From contig JAHBYA010000008.1 in the NCBI GenBank assembly GCA_019636195.1, positions 104,675-168,674 of the forward strand: a DNA stretch of 64,000 bases, in the 5' to 3' direction. The notes under the pieces were generated by a model, which saw only the letters and a list, made by a program, of their open reading frames with translations, was not told where the DNA came from and ran no database searches. Both the position numbers and the translations under genes were made by a program. Source of the stretch: Planctomycetota bacterium (GTDB lineage Bacteria; Planctomycetota; UBA8742; UBA2392). Within the stretch, counting starts at the first letter, position 1. Each line of letters opens with the position of its first letter. This document shows, one piece after another, positions 36,406 to 44,804 of the stretch.

Positions 36406-36448
36406 GCGGGCGCAATCATAACGAAATCGCGTTGCGGTCAATGGGCGG

Positions 36449-36865
36449 TCAGTAGTCCACTTTGCGGCGGGCGGCCTTCTTGGCGCTGTGCGCTTCGCGG
36501 TGTTTGCGGCGGCGTGCCAGTGCCGACTTGCCGGGTTTGCTTTTCTTGCGCACTTTGGGCGGCTTGGCGACGGCCGCCAGCATAGCCTTCAACCGTTCAA
36601 GGCAGATTTCACGGTTGCGGTGCTGGCTGCGGGTTTCGTCGCAGTCGATGACAATTTCTCCGTCTTCGTTGATGCGGTTGCGGTACGCGGCCGCAAAGCG
36701 CGCCTTGACATCGTCGGGCACGCCCGGGCTGGCGGCGACGTGCCAGCGCATTTGCACGCGCGACTCGGTCTTGTTTACGTGCTGGCCGCCGGGGCCGCCG
36801 CTGCGGGCGGTCTTGAACGCAAGCTCATGCTCGGCAATCAAAATGTTGGGCAGCACGCGAATCAT
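36449..36865 (-). CDS. arfB: Alternative ribosome-rescue factor / peptidyl-tRNA hydrolase
   Basis: ArfB (YaeJ) hydrolyses peptidyl-tRNA on stalled ribosomes. The 138 residues contain the RF-like GGQ motif (ARSGGPGGQHVNKTESRVQM) at ~20-40 and a basic C-terminal tail (KSKPGKSALARRRKHREAHS) that enters the empty mRNA channel. The length equals the E. coli protein. A TAACCT hexamer ends 6 nt before the ATG at 36865 without a ribosome site, suggesting a leaderless mRNA. It is divergent from the next gene, which shows the same geometry. Confidence 0.95.
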   Translation of the reverse strand: MIRVLPNILIAEHELAFKTARSGGPGGQHVNKTESRVQMRWHVAASPGVPDDVKARFAAAYRNRINEDGEIVIDCDETRSQHRNREICLERLKAMLAAVAKPPKVRKKSKPGKSALARRRKHREAHSAKKAARRKVDY

Positions 36866-36871
36866 GATTCA

Positions 36872-36877
36872 AGGTTA
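36872..36877 (-). promoter_or_regulatory. -10-like TAACCT, leaderless arfB
   Basis: TAACCT on the minus strand ends 6 nt before the arfB ATG at 36865. Confidence 0.5.
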
Positions 36878-36896
36878 ACGCCGCCCGGTTTCGCGG

Positions 36897-36902
36897 TACA
36901 CT
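36897..36902 (+). promoter_or_regulatory. -10-like TACACT, leaderless start at 36909
   Basis: TACACT ends 6 nt before the ATG. It forms a divergent pair with the arfB hexamer. Confidence 0.5.
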
Positions 36903-36908
36903 CCACGC

Positions 36909-37193
36909 ATGGACCCAGCCACCATGATTTCGGTTATCGTCGGCGCGATCGTCGGCATTCTGGCTGGTCGGGCAACCCGCCGCCCTGACTTTGAGCTGGT
37001 AGAGGTGCAGGTACTGGACGACCGGCTGTATGTACTGGGTCGGCGCGGACGCAAGGGCATTGCCGCGATCGGCAGCGTGACCACTTGGCGCGATATGGAC
37101 GGCGAACTCATTGATAACCGCGCGACCATCGAGTGGCTCTATGCGCTTTGGCTGGCGCACAAAAGGGGCCTGGCTCCGCGCGACGGTGCCTGA
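36909..37193 (+). CDS. Small N-terminally anchored protein of unknown function
   Basis: A 94-residue protein with an N-terminal membrane helix (MISVIVGAIVGILAGRA) and a small cytosolic beta-rich domain (FELVEVQVLDDRLYVLGRRG through IAAIGSVTTWRDM). The C-terminal ~8 codons run into a palindromic repeat (37163-37204), so the natural end may have been altered by that repeat. It has a leaderless-type start. Function unknown. Confidence 0.7.
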   Translation: MDPATMISVIVGAIVGILAGRATRRPDFELVEVQVLDDRLYVLGRRGRKGIAAIGSVTTWRDMDGELIDNRATIEWLYALWLAHKRGLAPRDGA

Positions 37194-37204
37194 CCCCTTT
37201 TGCC
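37163..37204. repeat. GGTGCCTGACCCCTTTT-type palindromic repeat
   Basis: AAAAGGGGCCTGG ... GCCTGACCCCTTTT forms an imperfect inverted repeat overlapping the stop of the 94-residue gene. Its arm resembles the GGGACAGGCACC hairpin at 10032-10058, a palindrome type common in genomes with REP-like elements. Confidence 0.65.
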
Positions 37205-37221
37205 TGCGTCCAGTTCCAGAA

Positions 37222-37950
37222 CTACTTGCCGCCGCGCCAGGTGGCTTCGCGCTTGTCGTTCAGGAAAATCAACTCGGGCGTGCCGTCCGCGCCCAGCATC
37301 GAGCGCAGCCGCAGTTTTTCGGCCTTGGTCAGCGCCGCCACCGGGCGGCCGTCGCCCAGCACTGCGTTCAGAAGTTCGCCGTCGCCCGCGTTCAGCTGAA
37401 TGGCCGTCTGGTCGTTGCGGGCATAGGTGACCAGCTTGTTCTTGCCGTCAGGCGAGGTCAGCATCAGTGTGCTTGCACCCGCGGGGTCGCCCAGCAGCGT
37501 TGCGCTGTTTTCGCCCTTGGGGCCCAGCAGGGCGAACAGCGTTTCACCGCTGGACTTCACGCTGGTGATGTTGCGGTTGCTGCCCTTCTTGTCGGCGAAC
37601 GCCTGCATAACTTCGCCTTGGTTGTCCTGCCCCACGAGGTACCGGATCGTGCCCGCGTCGTCCAGCAGTGTCACAAATGCCTTCTTGCCGCCGGCCGCCA
37701 CCTGCACGCGCACCTTGCCGTTGCCGTCAAGCAGGCTGATGCGTCCGCCGCCGTCACTATCGATGTCCAGCAGCCCGACCTCTTTTCCGTTCTTGCCGAC
37801 AAGCCGGAACTCGCTGCCGCGCACGATGCCCGGCGCCTCCTGCGCGCTGACCGGCGTCGCCGGCTGCATCACAAGGTTGGCGGCAAATCCGCCGGTAAGC
37901 GCCATCACACCCGTGAATGCAAGGCCCGCGAAGTATTGAAACGTCGTCAT
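37222..37950 (-). CDS. Secreted protein with repeated beta-strand units
   Basis: A 242-residue exported protein. The signal anchor is MTTFQYFAGLAFTGVMALTG then GFAANLVM, with cleavage near PVSAQE. The rest is a string of short repeating units such as FRLVGKNGKEVGLLDIDSDG, ISLLDGNGKVRVQVAAGGKK and AFVTLLDDAGTIRYLVGQDN, each ~25 residues ending in an Asp/Gly turn. This suggests a beta-solenoid or propeller-like fold. AAGGGAT precedes the ATG at 37950, which I chose over a 44-codon longer frame. No family is recognised. Confidence 0.75.
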   Translation of the reverse strand: MTTFQYFAGLAFTGVMALTGGFAANLVMQPATPVSAQEAPGIVRGSEFRLVGKNGKEVGLLDIDSDGGGRISLLDGNGKVRVQVAAGGKKAFVTLLDDAGTIRYLVGQDNQGEVMQAFADKKGSNRNITSVKSSGETLFALLGPKGENSATLLGDPAGASTLMLTSPDGKNKLVTYARNDQTAIQLNAGDGELLNAVLGDGRPVAALTKAEKLRLRSMLGADGTPELIFLNDKREATWRGGK

Positions 37951-38066
37951 GTTATCCCTTTGTGTTTTGAACTGGCCCGAACGCACGATGATAGCGGGTG
38001 GGCCGCGACGGAACAGGGCCTTTGCAGCCCCTTGCGCTGCGGGCCCAGCCAAGCTTGTGTGAAGGC

Positions 38067-38891
38067 ATGAGCGACAAGGCAATCACTTCGCGGCTGGCGG
38101 TGGCGCTTGACGCCACGTTTGACGCAGGCAAGGCGGTGGCCGAGTATTACTTCGGCATGGGCATTGATGTGGTCTGGAAGGGTGACGGCAGCCCGGTAAC
38201 GCAGGCTGACGAGCGCGCGGAGAAAATCCTGCGCCAGCGCCTCAGTGCGGTGTTTCCGGACGACGCGATCGTCGGCGAAGAACACGAAGACGAACACGGG
38301 ACCAGCGGCTTTAAATGGATCATTGACCCGTTGGACGGCACCGAGGCGTTTATCCGCAAAGTGCCGATCTTCGGCACGCTGGTCGGCCTTGAGCACGACG
38401 GCCGCATGGTGGCGGGCATCTGCTTCATGCCTGCGCAGCGCGAGTTCGCGTGGGCCAGCAAGGGCGGCGGCTGCTGGTGGGTACAGGACACGACCCATGC
38501 CTACGACGTTGAGACGCTGCGTGAGCGCGCCATCCGCGCGCAGGTAAGCCCGATCAGCGACCTTAAACGCGCCATGATCACAACCACCGGCCAGGGCGCG
38601 TTTCACCGTGCGGGCAAAGTCGAGGAGTTTCTGCGGCTGCGCGGCGCCACGCGCAAGGACCGCGGCTTCGGCCATTGCTGGGGCCACCTGCTGGTGGCAA
38701 CCGGCCGCATGGAAATCAGCATCGAGCCCAAGATCCGCGAGTGGGACATCGCGCCGTTTGCCGCCATGCTGCCTGAAGCGGGCGGCATGCTGACCGACTT
38801 CGCGGGCGAGCCCACCGTGTACAGCGGCAACGCCGTGTGCAGCAATCGCGTGCTGCATGAGGCGGCTATCAAGGCGATCCGCGGCGCATAG
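38067..38891 (+). CDS. Inositol-monophosphatase-family phosphatase (HisN-like)
   Basis: A Mg-dependent, Li-sensitive-type sugar or histidinol phosphatase. The 274 residues contain DGSPVTQADERAEKILRQRL (first metal site), DAIVGEEHEDE (GEE motif), WIIDPLDGTEAFIRKVPIFG (the central DPLDGT motif) and EWDIAPFAAMLPEAGG (WDxAP motif). The FGHCWGHLLVATGRMEISIE segment resembles histidinol-phosphatase HisN, so histidine biosynthesis is the most likely role; inositol- or fructose-bisphosphate substrates are alternatives. The ATG at 38067 is preceded by GAAGG very close by, so the initiation signal is unclear. Confidence 0.88.
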   Translation: MSDKAITSRLAVALDATFDAGKAVAEYYFGMGIDVVWKGDGSPVTQADERAEKILRQRLSAVFPDDAIVGEEHEDEHGTSGFKWIIDPLDGTEAFIRKVPIFGTLVGLEHDGRMVAGICFMPAQREFAWASKGGGCWWVQDTTHAYDVETLRERAIRAQVSPISDLKRAMITTTGQGAFHRAGKVEEFLRLRGATRKDRGFGHCWGHLLVATGRMEISIEPKIREWDIAPFAAMLPEAGGMLTDFAGEPTVYSGNAVCSNRVLHEAAIKAIRGA

Positions 38892-38902
38892 GCCGGCCCG
38901 CC

Positions 38903-38931
38903 TTCCCATCGCGGCGAAGATTGCCTATCCT
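38903..38931 (+). promoter_or_regulatory. Promoter with leaderless geometry for gene at 38939
   Basis: TTCCCA (38903-38908), a 17-bp spacer and TATCCT (38926-38931) end 7 nt before the ATG at 38939. Confidence 0.55.
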
Positions 38932-38938
38932 TTAACCC

Positions 38939-40780
38939 ATGTTCCGGCAGGACCGATCTGTTGAAACCTTGCTGGCCAAGCCGATGCCGGAGCGCTACCG
39001 GCTGGCAGGGGCATTGATCAAGCGCGTGCTGGGCAGCCTGGACGGCGCCCCCGGCGACGCCGCCCGCGCCCACAGCCTGATTGACCCGGTGCAGGCCGCG
39101 CTGGACGACCCCAGCGACATTGAAGCGCTGGATGACGCCGTTGAGCGCTGCGTTGACGCGCTGACGGTGGACCCTTGCTACGGGCCCGCGCTGCTGCTAG
39201 CTGGCCGCGCGCTGATGCTGTACGGCTTCATTGACGACTGGACGTGGCACCCGCGGCCGCTGCGCGACGCGCGACGCCTGTTGGCCCGGGCCCGTGAGCT
39301 TGCGCCGGACGACCCCGCCGTGGTCGAGGCCGAGTTGCTGTGCGAGCTGTACGCGCGCCGCCTTGAACAGGCGGGTGACCTGCTGAACGACATACGCACC
39401 AGCGAACACTTCGCGCACACATGGGCGTGGGGCTGCGCCATACGCGCGGCGCTGGCTGGCAACTGGAAAAGCGCCGAGGAACATTTTGCGGCAGCCGCCA
39501 AGTCGGCGCCCGACCTTGAGCGCAAAAGCTGGGCGCTGGTCTATCTGGGTGAAGCGTTTGCACGGCAGGGCAACTTGCCCATGGCGGACGCGCGCATGGC
39601 CGAAGGCGTGCTGGCAGGCAAGCCGCACCGCCGCCGCCTGCACCTGTGGAGCAAGGTGAAGTACCAGCGCGGCCGGTACGATGATGCCTTTGAGCTGAAC
39701 CGCCGCAGCCTTACATTCGGGCCGTTTGAGGCGGGCCAGTTATGGAGGCAGGAACTGTTGGTGTATTTCCGCAGGCTCGGGTTCGTGCCAAAGGCCGGGT
39801 TTTCGCTGGACGAGGAAAAGAAAGCGGGCGTTGACGGGCCCTTCCGCATGGTGGGCGAATCGCGCGCCGACACCGGCGATATCGACGACCACCAGGAAGA
39901 CGACGAAGAGTTTGTGCCGCTGTTTCGCGCCAACCTGTTCCTTGAAGGCGAGCACCTGCCCGTCGTCAGCGAAGTGGCCGACCCTTCCGCCAGTTTCGAG
40001 GGCCGCGCCAAGCTGACCGCACGCGTGCTGGAAGCCAAGACATTCGAAAAACGCCCGCTGCAACCCGGCGAGCGCTTCAAGCCCGGCCAATACATCATGA
40101 CCGACGAAAGCGCAGGCACGGTGTTTCATGTACTGCTGATGAAGCGCCACAACCTGCACAACCCGTACCTCGACCTGCCGGAAGACGCGCGCACCGTGTT
40201 CGACTTTGACAAGGCATCGTTGCAGCGCTTTGAAAACGCACCCTGGGACGTGCGGCTGATGCTGGCAGACCACGGCTTTGACCCGCTGCGCGGCGTGCTG
40301 GCTGCGTGCAAGCTGGTCGATGCGTTTCTGCGTTTCGCCGGTGGCGTAGGCGTTGACCTTGAAACCGGCATGGCGATCCGCGCCGGCGAGTGGCGCAACG
40401 AAGGCCCGCAGGGCTTTGACATACGCAAGCACGTGGCGGTGCGTGCCGTTGAACAGGGCAGGGGTCGGTACTGGGTCCGCACTTACGGCCTGTGCAAGTT
40501 CAAGCGCGCCGAGCTTGAGGTGTGTGAACTGCCGCTTGAACTGGTTGAGCCAGCGCGCAACCTGCTGATGCAAGCCGCTGAGCAGGCGGCCTACGGCGCC
40601 ATCTACCGCGAAGGCGACATGGTGGGCGCGCCAAGGCAGCCGATGACGCTGGTGCCAAGCCGCCGCGTAAGCGAAGACAACACGCGCGAAGTGCTTGAAC
40701 TTGTAGATGTAGTCGCCGGCAAAGAGCCCGTAACCAGCGGGGCAGCCAAAGGGATCGAAGCAATGCTGGCAAGGAAGTAG
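38939..40780 (+). CDS. TPR-like protein with uncharacterised C-terminal domain
   Basis: A 613-residue soluble protein. Residues ~1-290 are TPR-like helical pairs (YGPALLLAGRALMLYGFIDD; WALVYLGEAFARQGNLPMAD). The middle (290-330) is acidic. Residues ~330-570 form an alpha-beta domain (ANLFLEGEHLPVVSEVADPS; DVRLMLADHGFDPLRGVLAA with CKLVDAFL; DLETGMAIRAGEWRNEG) that faintly resembles DUF4261-like proteins. The gene 40856-42043 follows with a similar helical N-terminal plan and may be its partner. Function unknown. The start fits the leaderless pattern. Confidence 0.75.
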   Translation: MFRQDRSVETLLAKPMPERYRLAGALIKRVLGSLDGAPGDAARAHSLIDPVQAALDDPSDIEALDDAVERCVDALTVDPCYGPALLLAGRALMLYGFIDDWTWHPRPLRDARRLLARARELAPDDPAVVEAELLCELYARRLEQAGDLLNDIRTSEHFAHTWAWGCAIRAALAGNWKSAEEHFAAAAKSAPDLERKSWALVYLGEAFARQGNLPMADARMAEGVLAGKPHRRRLHLWSKVKYQRGRYDDAFELNRRSLTFGPFEAGQLWRQELLVYFRRLGFVPKAGFSLDEEKKAGVDGPFRMVGESRADTGDIDDHQEDDEEFVPLFRANLFLEGEHLPVVSEVADPSASFEGRAKLTARVLEAKTFEKRPLQPGERFKPGQYIMTDESAGTVFHVLLMKRHNLHNPYLDLPEDARTVFDFDKASLQRFENAPWDVRLMLADHGFDPLRGVLAACKLVDAFLRFAGGVGVDLETGMAIRAGEWRNEGPQGFDIRKHVAVRAVEQGRGRYWVRTYGLCKFKRAELEVCELPLELVEPARNLLMQAAEQAAYGAIYREGDMVGAPRQPMTLVPSRRVSEDNTREVLELVDVVAGKEPVTSGAAKGIEAMLARK

Positions 40781-40855
40781 TTGGCCCGTTCCGTGTAATG
40801 AGTTGAAGACTGCGCACCGGCAACTCGGAACCCGGGACTCAGAACCCAAGAAGCC

Positions 40856-42043
40856 ATGTCCAACCCCGACCTCGAAGACTACGTGCATGCCCGCATCCTC
40901 GAAGCCGAGTTTGCGCTTGAGCCGGTGCACGGATACCTCGAGCTTGACCCGGGCAAGCTGATTCCAGGCGAGCGCACACAGGCCGAGGCCTTTCTGGCCA
41001 ATGCGCCTTCACTGTACGGCTATGAACGCGATACCGAACGCATTTACCTCACGCTTGATATCGCCGTGTCGGCGATCCAGGCCGATCCCACATTCGGGGG
41101 CGGTTACGGACTTGCCGCCGCCTGCGTGTACCGCCTGGGCGTGCAGGACACCGACATTTACGACTCGCGTGCGCTGACCACGGCCATCCCCTGGGCGTTT
41201 CGCGCCATCACCGTCGATCCCCAGTGGCAGGACGGGTGGGAAGTCTATCTGCAACTGCACTGCTTCAAGGGCGACTTCGGCACAGCTGAAAGGGCACTGG
41301 GCGAGATCTTCCGGCGCTTCGGCGAAAACGACCTGTACGCGCGCGGGGCCTTCCTGTACTTCCGACTTAAGGGTGATCCCGCCCAGGCTCTGAACTGGGG
41401 CGCACTGGCCTGGCAGACCGAGTGGGACTCGCAGCGGCTGGTGCAGACGCTGTTTGCGCTGGGCCAGCTTTATCGCGACGTGCAGATGCCCGCCAAGGCG
41501 TTGGACGCCTACCGCGTAATCACAGAACGCGACCACCAGAATGTCTGGGCATTTCATTACGCATCGGAGTGCGCTGCCGAGCTGGGGGATTTCGCCTACG
41601 CCCTTGAAATGAACGAGCACGCAGTGCGCTTGGGGCAGATGCACGTGTTTCGCGCCTACCGTGAAGAGCTGAAAAAGCTCGCCGGACGCGCCAAGATGAC
41701 GCGCGGGCGCATCACAACCACCAACATTCCCAAGCCGGTTGTGCCGGCGCCGCCGCCCGCCGGAACCAAAGTTGTGGCCGCGCCCCCGCCCGCAACCGGC
41801 AAGGTGGTGGCAGCACCACCGTCGGCATCGGGCAGGGTTGTGGCTGCGCCGCCAGTCGCCAAGCCATCCAAGGCTTCGCAGCGGCACACCGCGCCGCCGC
41901 CCGGCCCTGAAGACCCGACGCGCATGGTGCCCAAACTGCCGCCCAAGCCTTCCACGCAGGTGGTTGCTGCGCCGCCGCCGGCAAAACCCGCCGCGCCGAA
42001 GATACCGGGCCGGCAGGCTCCCACACGCAAGCCAAAAAAATAA
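40856..42043 (+). CDS. TPR-like protein with VVAAPP repeat tail
   Basis: A 395-residue protein. Residues ~1-275 are TPR-like helices (LTLDIAVSAIQADPTFGGGY; FALGQLYRDVQMPAKALDAY). The last ~110 residues are a proline/alanine-rich disordered tail with four copies of a VVAAPP motif (TKVVAAPPPATGKVVAAPP, then GRVVAAPP and TQVVAAPPPAK), ending in a basic run. Such tails often tether a protein to a partner or the cell envelope. It lies 75 bp after the related TPR gene. No signal peptide is present. Function unknown. Confidence 0.75.
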   Translation: MSNPDLEDYVHARILEAEFALEPVHGYLELDPGKLIPGERTQAEAFLANAPSLYGYERDTERIYLTLDIAVSAIQADPTFGGGYGLAAACVYRLGVQDTDIYDSRALTTAIPWAFRAITVDPQWQDGWEVYLQLHCFKGDFGTAERALGEIFRRFGENDLYARGAFLYFRLKGDPAQALNWGALAWQTEWDSQRLVQTLFALGQLYRDVQMPAKALDAYRVITERDHQNVWAFHYASECAAELGDFAYALEMNEHAVRLGQMHVFRAYREELKKLAGRAKMTRGRITTTNIPKPVVPAPPPAGTKVVAAPPPATGKVVAAPPSASGRVVAAPPVAKPSKASQRHTAPPPGPEDPTRMVPKLPPKPSTQVVAAPPPAKPAAPKIPGRQAPTRKPKK

Positions 42044-42062
42044 CGCGGACACAAAGTCCGCG
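42044..42062 (+). terminator. Hairpin after the VVAAPP gene
   Basis: A 7-bp stem CGCGGAC/GTCCGCG with loop ACAAA starts directly after the stop codon. No T-run follows, so termination is weak. Confidence 0.45.
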
Positions 42063-42081
42063 CCGGTGAAAGTCTGCCCGT

Positions 42082-42531
42082 TCAGTTGGCTTTGGGTTCC
42101 TGCTCTTCGTAGATGAACTTAATCATCTCGATTTCAGACTGGAAGCCCTTGCGGAAGATGTACGTGAACTCGTCCATCACGCGCCGGATCAGGAAAGTGC
42201 CAAGCTCGTTTTTCTTGCTGCGCGTGAACTCTTTCAGCAGTTCTTCGCGAGTGATGTCGCCGACATCGTAGTCGTTGGCTGTGTCGGCGATGGTTACTTT
42301 CACGCGGGTGGGGTCGATGTCGATCAGGAGTCGAAGGTTGCCGGTTGCCCCGTGCTCTTTGGCGTGAAGGATGATGCTGCTGCAAGCTTCGTCAATCGCG
42401 ATGACAACCTGGCGGGTGATGCGCGTACCAAGGTTGCCTTCAGCCAGCACCTCACGCACGAAGTCACGCAGCGGCGCCAACGACCGGGTGTCGATGGTGA
42501 CGTCGAGTTCGCGACGAGTGGTCTGGATCAT
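42082..42531 (-). CDS. RsbW/SpoIIAB-like GHKL ATPase (possible anti-sigma or signalling protein)
   Basis: A 149-residue protein of the HATPase_c_2 group. RQVVIAIDEACSSIILHAKE is the N-box helix, and VKVTIADTANDYDVG is the G1-type loop, followed by the catalytic-like segment KKNELGTFLIRRVMDEFTYI. RsbW-type proteins sequester sigma factors or phosphorylate anti-anti-sigma partners. Here the usual N-box Asn (EACxNxIxHA) is Ser, and the G1 DxGxG is DTANDYD, so kinase activity is doubtful and it may be only a binding protein. No anti-anti-sigma gene is adjacent. Start at 42531; weak GGAAAG site. Confidence 0.82.
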   Translation of the reverse strand: MIQTTRRELDVTIDTRSLAPLRDFVREVLAEGNLGTRITRQVVIAIDEACSSIILHAKEHGATGNLRLLIDIDPTRVKVTIADTANDYDVGDITREELLKEFTRSKKNELGTFLIRRVMDEFTYIFRKGFQSEIEMIKFIYEEQEPKAN

Positions 42532-42703
42532 GGTGCTTGCACTTTCCGATTTCGGTATGTGTGTTACGGCACACTTCCGAAAAGCGATCAGGAGAGGGTG
42601 CTAATTCTTAGACGCGCTTCAAGAGCAATTCCGGAATTCTAACTCACAATCCGCCTTCAATGCACATGTGCAAAGTTTACGTTTTAGACGTTTAGTAGCA
42701 AGC
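42532..42703. other. Intergenic region, 172 bp
   Basis: A relatively AT-rich region between two minus-strand genes. It contains the palindrome AATTCCGGAATT near 42627-42640 but no gene that I can support. It probably contains the RsbW-like gene promoter and the upstream gene's end. Confidence 0.4.
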
Positions 42704-43384
42704 TCATTCTGCTGCTGCCAACCTGTCCGCCAGTTCAACAGCCATGGCCGAGCCCTGCATCCCACTTTCCCACCATTTCGCGGACAGCCACACGGGTTGA
42801 GGTAAATCACTCATCGCCATCCCAGCCCGCGCCAACGCTGACCTTAGCGTATTGGGGATGCGCCTTTGCGGCGACAGTTCGTGCTCAACTAGCACCAGAA
42901 CGTCAGCGCGCTTCAGAGCTGGAAGGACGCTGGCCTTTATGCCCCGCGTGTGCTGGGGCCACAACAACACCACCCGGCCGTCAAAGTCCGCCACTGCGGC
43001 CGCCGAATTGCCCTCAATCACAAGCGTCTGATCCGGGTCAAAGTGCTTCATGGCGGCCTTGAGGGCATATTCGAACACATGTGGGGCAGCGCGCAGCCAA
43101 AGCACAGGCTTTGCGCCCGCCTTGGCCATGCGGTCGGTATCTTTGCCGGGGGTGCCCAGCACGGCTGGGTCAGTGACCAGTTCAAAGCCCGCCGGGGCAG
43201 GTTCACAGCCGTCGCAATTGTCGTCGCCATGCTCGTTGACGCCGTGGACGGGGCAGTGGCTCTCGCGGTGAAAGCGCGTGATCTTGAGCGCCTGCGCGCC
43301 GGGCAGCGCAGCCAGAATCGCGCAGGCCAACGCGGTTTTGCCCGTGTTTGCGGAGGGCCCGGCAATGATCAGGCGCTTTCCCAT
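42704..43384 (-). CDS. MobB-like P-loop NTPase with Cys cluster
   Basis: A 226-residue P-loop protein. GKRLIIAGPSANTGKTALAC is the Walker A motif. The segment LGTPGKDTDRMAKAGAKPVL matches the GKDTxRxxxAGA stretch of MobB (molybdopterin-guanine-dinucleotide synthesis). Between them sits an extra cysteine/histidine cluster (HCPVHGVNEHGDDNCDGCEP), which MobB lacks and which could bind metal. It may be a MobB-related GTPase for another cofactor. TACCCT ends 6 nt before the ATG at 43384 without a ribosome site. No other molybdenum gene is in the window. Confidence 0.7.
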   Translation of the reverse strand: MGKRLIIAGPSANTGKTALACAILAALPGAQALKITRFHRESHCPVHGVNEHGDDNCDGCEPAPAGFELVTDPAVLGTPGKDTDRMAKAGAKPVLWLRAAPHVFEYALKAAMKHFDPDQTLVIEGNSAAAVADFDGRVVLLWPQHTRGIKASVLPALKRADVLVLVEHELSPQRRIPNTLRSALARAGMAMSDLPQPVWLSAKWWESGMQGSAMAVELADRLAAAE

Positions 43385-43390
43385 GCGGCA

Positions 43391-43396
43391 AGGGTA
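43391..43396 (-). promoter_or_regulatory. -10-like TACCCT, leaderless start at 43384
   Basis: TACCCT on the minus strand ends 6 nt before the ATG of the MobB-like gene. Confidence 0.5.
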
Positions 43397-43430
43397 ACAC
43401 GCGGCGCCCCCGCCGGTATGCCCCGAAAAC

Positions 43431-43460
43431 CGCAACCCGGCCGCATGCGGCCGGGTTGCG
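43431..43460. terminator. Perfect 30-bp palindrome, terminator of the second ECF operon
   Basis: CGCAACCCGGCCGCA joined to its exact complement sits 15 bp after the FecR-like stop. GTTTTC follows on the minus strand. Confidence 0.8.
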
Positions 43461-43474
43461 CAGGTGTGCCGGGT

Positions 43475-44800
43475 TCAGTCGCGGTCAGCCCGTTCAGCCA
43501 TTTTCTCAAGCATCTCGCGAAGCATGTGCTTGAACTGTCGCATGGCCTCCGGGTCTTCCTGCAGGGCGCGCTCGAACTCTTTGAGCATGCGCAACTCGTT
43601 GACCGGGATGTCTTCTTCGGTGGTGCCCTCGCCCAGGATGTCGGCGATGCGGGCAAACGCGTTCACAAGCTCGGCCTCGGCCTCTTCAAAGAAGCCGTGA
43701 TGAATGAACAACCGCAGCACATACGCGTGCTTGGCGCGCTCGTTGGGGCGCGCTAGCACGCCCTTCAGCAGCTTGTCGAACTGCTGCCACTGCCGGGCGT
43801 CAATCTGCTCGAACTTGTCGCCCAGCAATTTGCGCAGCTCAAACTTGATGGCATCCGCGCGGCCGTCGATCGCCCAGGCGTCCAGGGGCGCGGCTTCGCA
43901 GTCGCTGACGACCACGCCGTCACTGCCGATCACGGCGCACTGGCCGGTGCTCAGCACGACGTCGCCGACCACAGCGCCGCCGTAGCTGGGTTGCGCCATG
44001 TAGCCCTGCGGTGTGCTGCGCAGCGTAAGCCCGCCGCGGTCAACCTTCACGGGCGTCTTGTCCACGCGGCTGCTGACTTGTGAACGACCCCAACCTTCGA
44101 GGTAGATATCGCCGTCCATGGGCGCGACGTCGGGCAGGCCATCGGCGTCGGCGGTAATGCTGACCCGCGCGCCGGGCTTCAGCACGATCGAGCCCTCGCG
44201 CAGTTGCAGGGTGGCATGCGAGTCCGCGGGAGCGCGTACTTCAGCGGGCACCGAAATCTCGCCATCCAGCCGGCGCTCGCGCGTGACCTTGCCGGACGCG
44301 TCGCGAACTTCCATGTCGCCGCTGCTGACCGCCACGACCCGCGCTTTGGCAAACTCAACGACCGGGTCTTTCACCGGATCCTTGGGGGACTCCGCACCGC
44401 CGCCCCCCTTCGGACCGTGGATAGCAACCGCCGGCGTGGTATTGGGCGCGCCGGGATCATTGAAAACATACGCAGTTACCAGGGTGCCAAGCGTGAGCAC
44501 CGCGGCCGCCGCCGCCACCCACGGCGTCCAGCGACGCGTGGGCAGCTGGATCACCGGGGCTTCCGCCGGCGCCTGCTCGGATTCAACGCCAGCCAGCACC
44601 TTGTCGCGGAAATCGGCGGGCAACTTGAAACTGTCCGCCAGCAGCGCGACGGTGCTGTGCAGCGTCTTCATGCGTGCGTGGAATGCGCGAAGCTCGGGGT
44701 CCGCCCTCATGGCGGACTCAAGGCGCTCGACCTCGGCGGGCGACAGTTCGCCATCGAGGTGGCGCGAGCACAGCAATTCAATTTCTTCGCGTGGTTCCAT
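43475..44800 (-). CDS. Membrane anti-sigma / FecR-domain protein
   Basis: A 441-residue protein encoded directly after an ECF sigma factor. The N-terminal ~75 residues (EEIELLCSRHLDGELSPAEV and ERLESAMRADPE) form an anti-sigma-type domain. A membrane helix lies at ~92-112 (WVAAAAAVLTLGTLVTAYVF). A periplasmic FecR-like domain follows (ATLQLREGSIVLKPGARVSI; GDVVLSTGQCAVIGSDGVVV), plus a helical end. Unlike FecR of iron uptake, no TonB receptor is nearby, so the signal is unknown. Start at 44800 after a short gap containing a dispersed repeat. Confidence 0.82.
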   Translation of the reverse strand: MEPREEIELLCSRHLDGELSPAEVERLESAMRADPELRAFHARMKTLHSTVALLADSFKLPADFRDKVLAGVESEQAPAEAPVIQLPTRRWTPWVAAAAAVLTLGTLVTAYVFNDPGAPNTTPAVAIHGPKGGGGAESPKDPVKDPVVEFAKARVVAVSSGDMEVRDASGKVTRERRLDGEISVPAEVRAPADSHATLQLREGSIVLKPGARVSITADADGLPDVAPMDGDIYLEGWGRSQVSSRVDKTPVKVDRGGLTLRSTPQGYMAQPSYGGAVVGDVVLSTGQCAVIGSDGVVVSDCEAAPLDAWAIDGRADAIKFELRKLLGDKFEQIDARQWQQFDKLLKGVLARPNERAKHAYVLRLFIHHGFFEEAEAELVNAFARIADILGEGTTEEDIPVNELRMLKEFERALQEDPEAMRQFKHMLREMLEKMAERADRD

Positions 44801-44804
44801 GTGG

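Noticed and set aside
35798..36415. N-terminal extension of the E1 fusion frame by ~206 codons
   Set aside because: It runs across the 62-residue gene on the other strand and the tRNA-Leu gene, and AGGG plus the conserved N-terminus fix the start at 35797.
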